A stretch of 35,861 nt of DNA, taken from NCBI GenBank assembly GCA_001564275.1, contig LKND01000026.1, positions 1 to 35,861 on the forward strand, written 5' to 3'. Shown here in pieces: positions 32,061-35,861 of this stretch. The stretch is from Natrialbaceae archaeon Tc-Br11_E2g14 (lineage in GTDB: Archaea > Halobacteriota > Halobacteria > Halobacteriales > Natrialbaceae). How positions within the stretch are numbered: the first letter of the stretch is position 1; each line of letters opens with the position of its first letter. Made by a program: the position numbers and the translations under genes. The notes under the pieces are model-generated. The model was not told the origin of the DNA and did not search any database. It was given only the letters and a program-made list of their open reading frames with translations.

Positions 32061-33611
32061 TCAGGTATCCGGATCAGTGCCGTCCTGGGTCGTGATGTCC
32101 GCCGAGAGTCCCTGTGCCATCTCGATGTCGCTCGAATTGTTGAGCGTAAAGGCCGTCCGTTCGGTCACCGCTTCGATGGCCTCTCGCGCACTCGGGTACC
32201 CGTTGCCGGACTTTTTTACGCCGCCGAACGGGAGGTGGACTTCCGCGCCGATACACGGTAGGTTCGCGTAGGCGAGGCCGATTTCGGCCCCATCGCGGAA
32301 GCGATGGATCTTGCGGTAGTCCTCGGAGATGATCGCCCCCGCCAGTCCGTAGTGAGTGTCGTTGTGAATCTCGAGGGCGCGGTCCATTCCGCCGCTGTAC
32401 TCGATAAGCGCGACGTGGGGGCCAAAACACTCCTCCTGGAGACATCGCAGGTCCGAATCGTACTCGATCTCGTAGACGAACGGGCCGACCCAGTTGCCCG
32501 ACTCGTGGCCCTCGGGAATCGCCTCGTTGGGCAGCTCGGCACGGTCGACAAGCACTTCACCACCCTCCTTCCGGGCGAGTTCGTTGTGTTTGTGGATCTT
32601 TTCGACGTGTGCGGGTTCGATAGCCGGCCCCATGAAGGTCGACTCCTCGAGCGGATCACCAACGGCAACCGACTCAGCAGCCGCCACGTAGCGTGTTTTG
32701 AACTCGTCGTAGACGTCCTCGTGAACGATCAGGCGTTCGCTTGAAACACAGCGCTGGCCCGTGGTCTTGAACGAGGACATGATCGCCGAGTGGACGGCGA
32801 CGTCGAGGTTGGCATCTTCTGCGACGATGATCCCGTTCTTGCCGCCCATCTCGCAGGCGGCGAGTTTGCCCGGTTCGCTGCCGACCTTGCCCGCAATTTC
32901 GTGGCCGACTTCGGCTGACCCGGTGAAGAGGACCGTGTCGACGCGCGGGTCGTCGACGATGGACGCGCCGGCGTCGCCGAAGCCCTGGACCATGTTGAAG
33001 ACGCCGTCGGGAACGCCGGCATCTGCCATCATCTCGGCGATGATCTGGCCACACCAGGGCGTCTGTTCGGCAGGTTTCCAGACGACGGTGTTGCCCTCCA
33101 CCAGGGCGAGAGCCATATGCCAAAACGGGATTGCGACGGGGAAGTTCCACGGCGTGATACACCCGACCACGCCGCGTGGTTTCCGGCGCATGTACGCGTC
33201 TTTCGAGGGGATCTCGCTCGGTATCACGTCACCGTGGGGGTGTCGAGCGTTCGCGGCCGCCCACTCGACCATGTGATAGGCTTCGATGACGTCCGCCCGG
33301 CCCTCCGAGATCTCTTTGCCACACTCCTTGGTGACGATTTCGCCCAACTCCTCCGTTCGCTCTCGCAGTTCGTGGTAGATGTCCCAGAGGTATTCCGCCC
33401 GATCAATGTACGACAGCGAACGCCACTCCTCGAAGGCGTCGTCGGCGGCCTCGAGAGCCGCATCAACGTCGGCTTCAGTCCCGCGCGGGAAGGTCGCGAG
33501 CGTTTCGCCTGTCGCCGGATTCTCGCTTACGAAAGGTTCCTCGCCAGTCCCGTCGGTCCACTCGCCATCGATGTAGTGTTGGTAGCGTTCGGTCGCTGCT
33601 GTGGCGCTCAT
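32061..33611 (-). CDS. Aldehyde dehydrogenase (semialdehyde or P5C step of imino-acid catabolism)
   Basis: NAD(P)-dependent aldehyde dehydrogenase of 516 aa. Catalytic residues are Cys288 (TTGQRCVSS), Glu254 (ACEMGGKNG), Asn155 (TPWNFPVA) and Lys179 (VVWKPAE). The cofactor loop is LFTGSAEVG. Beside a proline dehydrogenase, a glutamate-semialdehyde (P5C) dehydrogenase would be expected. However, the catalytic-loop sequence is not the GQKCSA type of classical P5C dehydrogenases and fits the alpha-ketoglutarate-semialdehyde/general ALDH group better. Both readings are possible. It is divergently oriented from the regulator, with 299 bases between. Confidence 0.88.
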   Translation of the reverse strand: MSATAATERYQHYIDGEWTDGTGEEPFVSENPATGETLATFPRGTEADVDAALEAADDAFEEWRSLSYIDRAEYLWDIYHELRERTEELGEIVTKECGKEISEGRADVIEAYHMVEWAAANARHPHGDVIPSEIPSKDAYMRRKPRGVVGCITPWNFPVAIPFWHMALALVEGNTVVWKPAEQTPWCGQIIAEMMADAGVPDGVFNMVQGFGDAGASIVDDPRVDTVLFTGSAEVGHEIAGKVGSEPGKLAACEMGGKNGIIVAEDANLDVAVHSAIMSSFKTTGQRCVSSERLIVHEDVYDEFKTRYVAAAESVAVGDPLEESTFMGPAIEPAHVEKIHKHNELARKEGGEVLVDRAELPNEAIPEGHESGNWVGPFVYEIEYDSDLRCLQEECFGPHVALIEYSGGMDRALEIHNDTHYGLAGAIISEDYRKIHRFRDGAEIGLAYANLPCIGAEVHLPFGGVKKSGNGYPSAREAIEAVTERTAFTLNNSSDIEMAQGLSADITTQDGTDPDT

Positions 33612-33867
33612 ACCGGCGTCTGGTATCGGACCGTGGTGAAATCGAGCCCTTCCATGGTCGGGTATTTTCTGGCGAGTTCAGGGGCCGCGTCCCGGACGCA
33701 AGACCGCTACCGTCCACCCGTCTCGCTTCCCGGTTCGGACTGGGCTGGTGCAGTAACGACTGAACCGAGGGAGACACGGTCACGGCGAGTCTGAACAGGT
33801 TGGGTTCGGCATCGGTTCTGAGCCTCGATATCGTGTAGCTGTGTCCAACGAGGTTCAGTGCTACTGA

Positions 33868-33883
33868 AACTGACCGTTCAGTT
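33868..33883. promoter_or_regulatory. Palindromic operator candidate between aldehyde dehydrogenase and regulator
   Basis: AACTGA-CCGT-TCAGTT is a perfect inverted repeat 28 bases before the regulator ATG, in the divergent promoter region. It could be an autoregulatory site. No strong TATA box is clear for either side; the rest of 33612-33910 has no gene. Confidence 0.4.
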
Positions 33884-33910
33884 GATTACCCTGTCTTCTA
33901 ATAGAGTGGT

Positions 33911-34654
33911 ATGGAATCGCTTGACAAACAGGGGGCGAAAAGCGCTCGGCTGACACTCGAAATATGGCATCCCAACTGCTGGACGCTCGAAGTCACTGAA
34001 AACGTGGAGACGGGGCTGATCGCACACACGGTATCGAACGCAACCGGTGAAACAGTCAAAGGCCACTTCACGGCGTACGGGGAGTCGGCGGCGGCCGTCG
34101 ATTCACTTGTCGACGCGACACGGCGCTCATCGCTGACCACGTCAGTCGCAGAGATGCATCGGCGATACGAGTTCGAGCACCACGGACTCACGTCCGGCTA
34201 CACGACCAGAGAACTGTTTGTCGAGTACGATCCGAGGAACACGATCAGCGTTGGCCTCGTGTCCCATGGCTTCATTCAGGACGCTCCCGTCCGGGTCAGA
34301 CAAGGACTCGAGTACTGGTCCGTGTTCGTCAAGAACGCGAATCGAGACGACCTCCACAGGCAACTCGACATGATTCGTGAGGAGTACGACGCCGAAATCT
34401 CCGTGACCAAAATTTACTCCCACGAAACGCGGACTGACGACGTCCCACGACGAATCGACGCCCTGTCCGAGCGGCAGCGAGAGATCTTCGAACTGGCCTG
34501 TGAACACGGCTACTACAATTGGCCACGGGAAGTCACGACTCGAGAGCTCGCCGACGTGGCCGGAATCGCCAAAACGACTATGCTCGAGCACCTTCGAAAG
34601 GCCGAGGCGAAATTACTCAACCCTGACACCATCGAGTCGCTGGACTCGTTGTAA
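33911..34654 (+). CDS. Bat-type (HTH-10) transcriptional regulator
   Basis: Regulator of 247 aa related to bacterio-opsin activator. The C-terminal HTH-10 domain (about 185-240) reads LSERQREIFELACEHGYYNW, VTTRELADVAGIAKTTMLEH and LRKAEAKLLNP. The N-terminal ~180 residues are the Bat-associated sensor-like domain, with no recognisable PAS or GAF motif. It is divergent from the aldehyde dehydrogenase and directly upstream of proline dehydrogenase, so it probably controls both in response to the imino-acid substrate. Such proteins are usually activators. Confidence 0.88.
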   Translation: MESLDKQGAKSARLTLEIWHPNCWTLEVTENVETGLIAHTVSNATGETVKGHFTAYGESAAAVDSLVDATRRSSLTTSVAEMHRRYEFEHHGLTSGYTTRELFVEYDPRNTISVGLVSHGFIQDAPVRVRQGLEYWSVFVKNANRDDLHRQLDMIREEYDAEISVTKIYSHETRTDDVPRRIDALSERQREIFELACEHGYYNWPREVTTRELADVAGIAKTTMLEHLRKAEAKLLNPDTIESLDSL

Positions 34655-34711
34655 GGAATTGCTGCCTATTCTTTCACCCCACACACGCCGAATTGTTTGG
34701 TCGGGGTTCAG

Positions 34712-34717
34712 TTTATA
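34712..34717 (+). promoter_or_regulatory. TATA-box promoter of proline dehydrogenase
   Basis: TTTATA lies 30-35 bases before the ATG at 34747, giving transcription near 34740 and a very short leader. The gene therefore has its own promoter, separate from the regulator. Confidence 0.6.
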
Positions 34718-34746
34718 CCAGTAGTAACCTCCTACATAGTTAATCA

Positions 34747-35583
34747 ATGATACCGCCTCTGGCCAGTAATTTTGTCGCGGGCGAATCAGCAACCGAGGTG
34801 CTCGAACACGTCGACCGACTCAATACCAAAGGCGTTGCCGGTATTTGTAATCTCCTCGGTGAACACTACGACGACCCGGCGAGGGCGACAGCCGACACCA
34901 ACGCCTATCTCGATCTGATCGAACAGATCGATCACACCGATCTCGATGCCTGTGTCTCGGTGAAACCGTCCCAGATTGGCCTCGATGTCGACGAGTCGGT
35001 CTTCACTGACAACCTCACCGCCATCGCGTCCAAAGGCGCAGCACACGGGGTATTCGTTTGGGTTGATATGGAAGACTACACCACGACGGACGCGACGCTC
35101 GATGTCTTCGAATCGCTCGTCCGATCGCACGGCGGCGGCATGGGCCTGTGTCTTCAGGTCAACCTCAATCGCACCCGAGAGGACCTCGAGCGGCTAGCCG
35201 ATGCCCCTGGCAAAATCCGACTCGTCAAAGGCGCGTACAACGAGCCACGAGACGTGTCCATCCGGGATAAAGAACGGATCGACGAGCGTTATCGCGAACT
35301 GCTCGAGTACATGTTCGAACACTTCGATGGCGGTATCGGCGTCGGGAGTCACGATCCGGCGATGATCGACCATGCTCGCCGATTGCACGAGGAGTACGGG
35401 ACCCCTTACGAGGTGCAGATGTTGACGGGCGTCCGAGAGAAACGCCAGTATGAGCTCGCCGCAGCTGGTGTAACCGTCTATCAGTACATTCCTTACGGGA
35501 CCAAGTGGCTCTCGTACTTTTATCGTCGGCTCCGTGAGCGAAAAGGGAATCTGTTGTTTGCGCTCCGAGCAATCTTCAGCTGA
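34747..35583 (+). CDS. Proline dehydrogenase (FAD-dependent)
   Basis: Flavoenzyme of 278 aa oxidising L-proline to pyrroline-5-carboxylate and passing electrons to the respiratory chain. The barrel motifs are DACVSVKPSQIGLDV, GVFVWVDMEDYTTTDATLD, IRLVKGAYNEP and GVGSHDPAMIDHA. The C-terminal substrate helix is YIPYGTKWLSYFYRRLRER, with the conserved Tyr and Arg-Arg. It lacks the ~35-residue N-terminal arm of the Thermus enzyme; the leaderless-type promoter supports 34747 as the true start. With the aldehyde dehydrogenase opposite, it can complete proline to glutamate. Confidence 0.92.
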   Translation: MIPPLASNFVAGESATEVLEHVDRLNTKGVAGICNLLGEHYDDPARATADTNAYLDLIEQIDHTDLDACVSVKPSQIGLDVDESVFTDNLTAIASKGAAHGVFVWVDMEDYTTTDATLDVFESLVRSHGGGMGLCLQVNLNRTREDLERLADAPGKIRLVKGAYNEPRDVSIRDKERIDERYRELLEYMFEHFDGGIGVGSHDPAMIDHARRLHEEYGTPYEVQMLTGVREKRQYELAAAGVTVYQYIPYGTKWLSYFYRRLRERKGNLLFALRAIFS

Positions 35584-35660
35584 CGGTCCCGCTGTGGTGC
35601 GGTGTACTATCGTAACAATTGACCGATGTACACACCCTCACAGCGAATCCTCGCTACGGG

Positions 35661-35703
35661 TCGGCACCCACCGGTAAAACGGTACAGCAGACCGTATCAG
35701 TGA
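35661..35703 (+). repeat. Dispersed intergenic repeat, copy 3
   Basis: TCGGCACCCACCGGTAAAAC plus GGTACAGCAGACCGTATCA matches copies 1 and 2. It lies in the 278-bp stretch after proline dehydrogenase (35584-35861), in which I see no convincing gene. Confidence 0.55.
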
Positions 35704-35861
35704 CCACGATACCGCTCGAGGAACCGGTTTTTGCACTTCCATGCTTGCAGCGGTCAGTGACAGCTCGCCTGTCGGCTCAATTTGGGGTGATGGCTTCACC
35801 TCGGCTTTGGGGTCCAGTGTGATGGATTCGAAACCGACGTCGTGTATCATCGACTCGAGTC

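Noticed and set aside
35638-35850. 70-codon minus-strand frame at the right edge
   Set aside because: Codon third positions are not GC-rich as in the other genes, no family is recognised, and its end overlaps the dispersed repeat. It could be the decayed end of a mobile-element gene, but there is too little to support it.

Overview
The window is a high-GC haloarchaeal (class Halobacteria) chromosome segment. The evidence is the acidic proteome, the archaeal S10-spc ribosomal gene order with archaeal-only proteins (L18/uL18, L19e, L32e, S4e, the RNase P protein Rpp29), Tat-type lipoprotein signals, leaderless AT-rich promoters and a Bat-type HTH regulator. A family-level assignment within Halobacteria cannot be made from the sequence alone.

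Region 1 (1-13,937, minus strand) is the ribosomal superoperon, read from right to left: SPOUT RNA methyltransferase, L3, L4, L23, L2, S19, L22, S3, L29, RNase P component 1, S17, L14, L24, S4e, L5, S14, S8, L6, L32e, L19e, L18, S5, L30, L15, and SecY, which is cut by the window edge. Most junctions overlap by 1-4 bases or are only a few bases apart. A single TATA-like promoter lies just upstream of the methyltransferase gene. A 50-bp-offset partial duplication of the L29 tail sits between L29 and the RNase P gene.

Region 2 (14,138-14,692) holds a tRNA-Gly(GCC) gene followed by two further copies of its 3' end, with direct and inverted repeats between them. It looks like the scar of repeated recombination or integration at a tRNA.

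Region 3 (14,693-19,030) contains an MDR alcohol dehydrogenase without catalytic-zinc ligands, an 8-TM protein of unknown function, a cytosolic YVTN beta-propeller and a UbiA-family prenyltransferase.

Region 4 (19,463-23,645) is a zinc/manganese ABC uptake locus. It has a His/Asp-rich Tat lipoprotein, a ZnuA-like binding protein, the ATPase and the permease. The lipoprotein carries two HxxHxH histidine triads, and a homologous domain carrying one triad is inserted inside the binding protein. This resembles the streptococcal Pht-AdcA arrangement and is the best candidate for an undescribed system here. An 8-bp inverted repeat brackets the TATA box of the binding-protein gene.

Region 5 (23,807-27,140) is an ADP-forming acetyl-CoA synthetase overlapping a BioD-like/DRTGG protein, the pair expected for acyl-CoA/ATP interconversion.

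Region 6 (27,479-35,583) looks like a proline/hydroxyproline utilisation island: an NSS transporter with a one-TM partner, a proline racemase/4-hydroxyproline epimerase, a DAO-type FAD oxidoreductase, an aldehyde dehydrogenase, a Bat-type regulator and proline dehydrogenase. Three copies of a roughly 45-bp dispersed repeat lie in intergenic spaces of regions 5 and 6.
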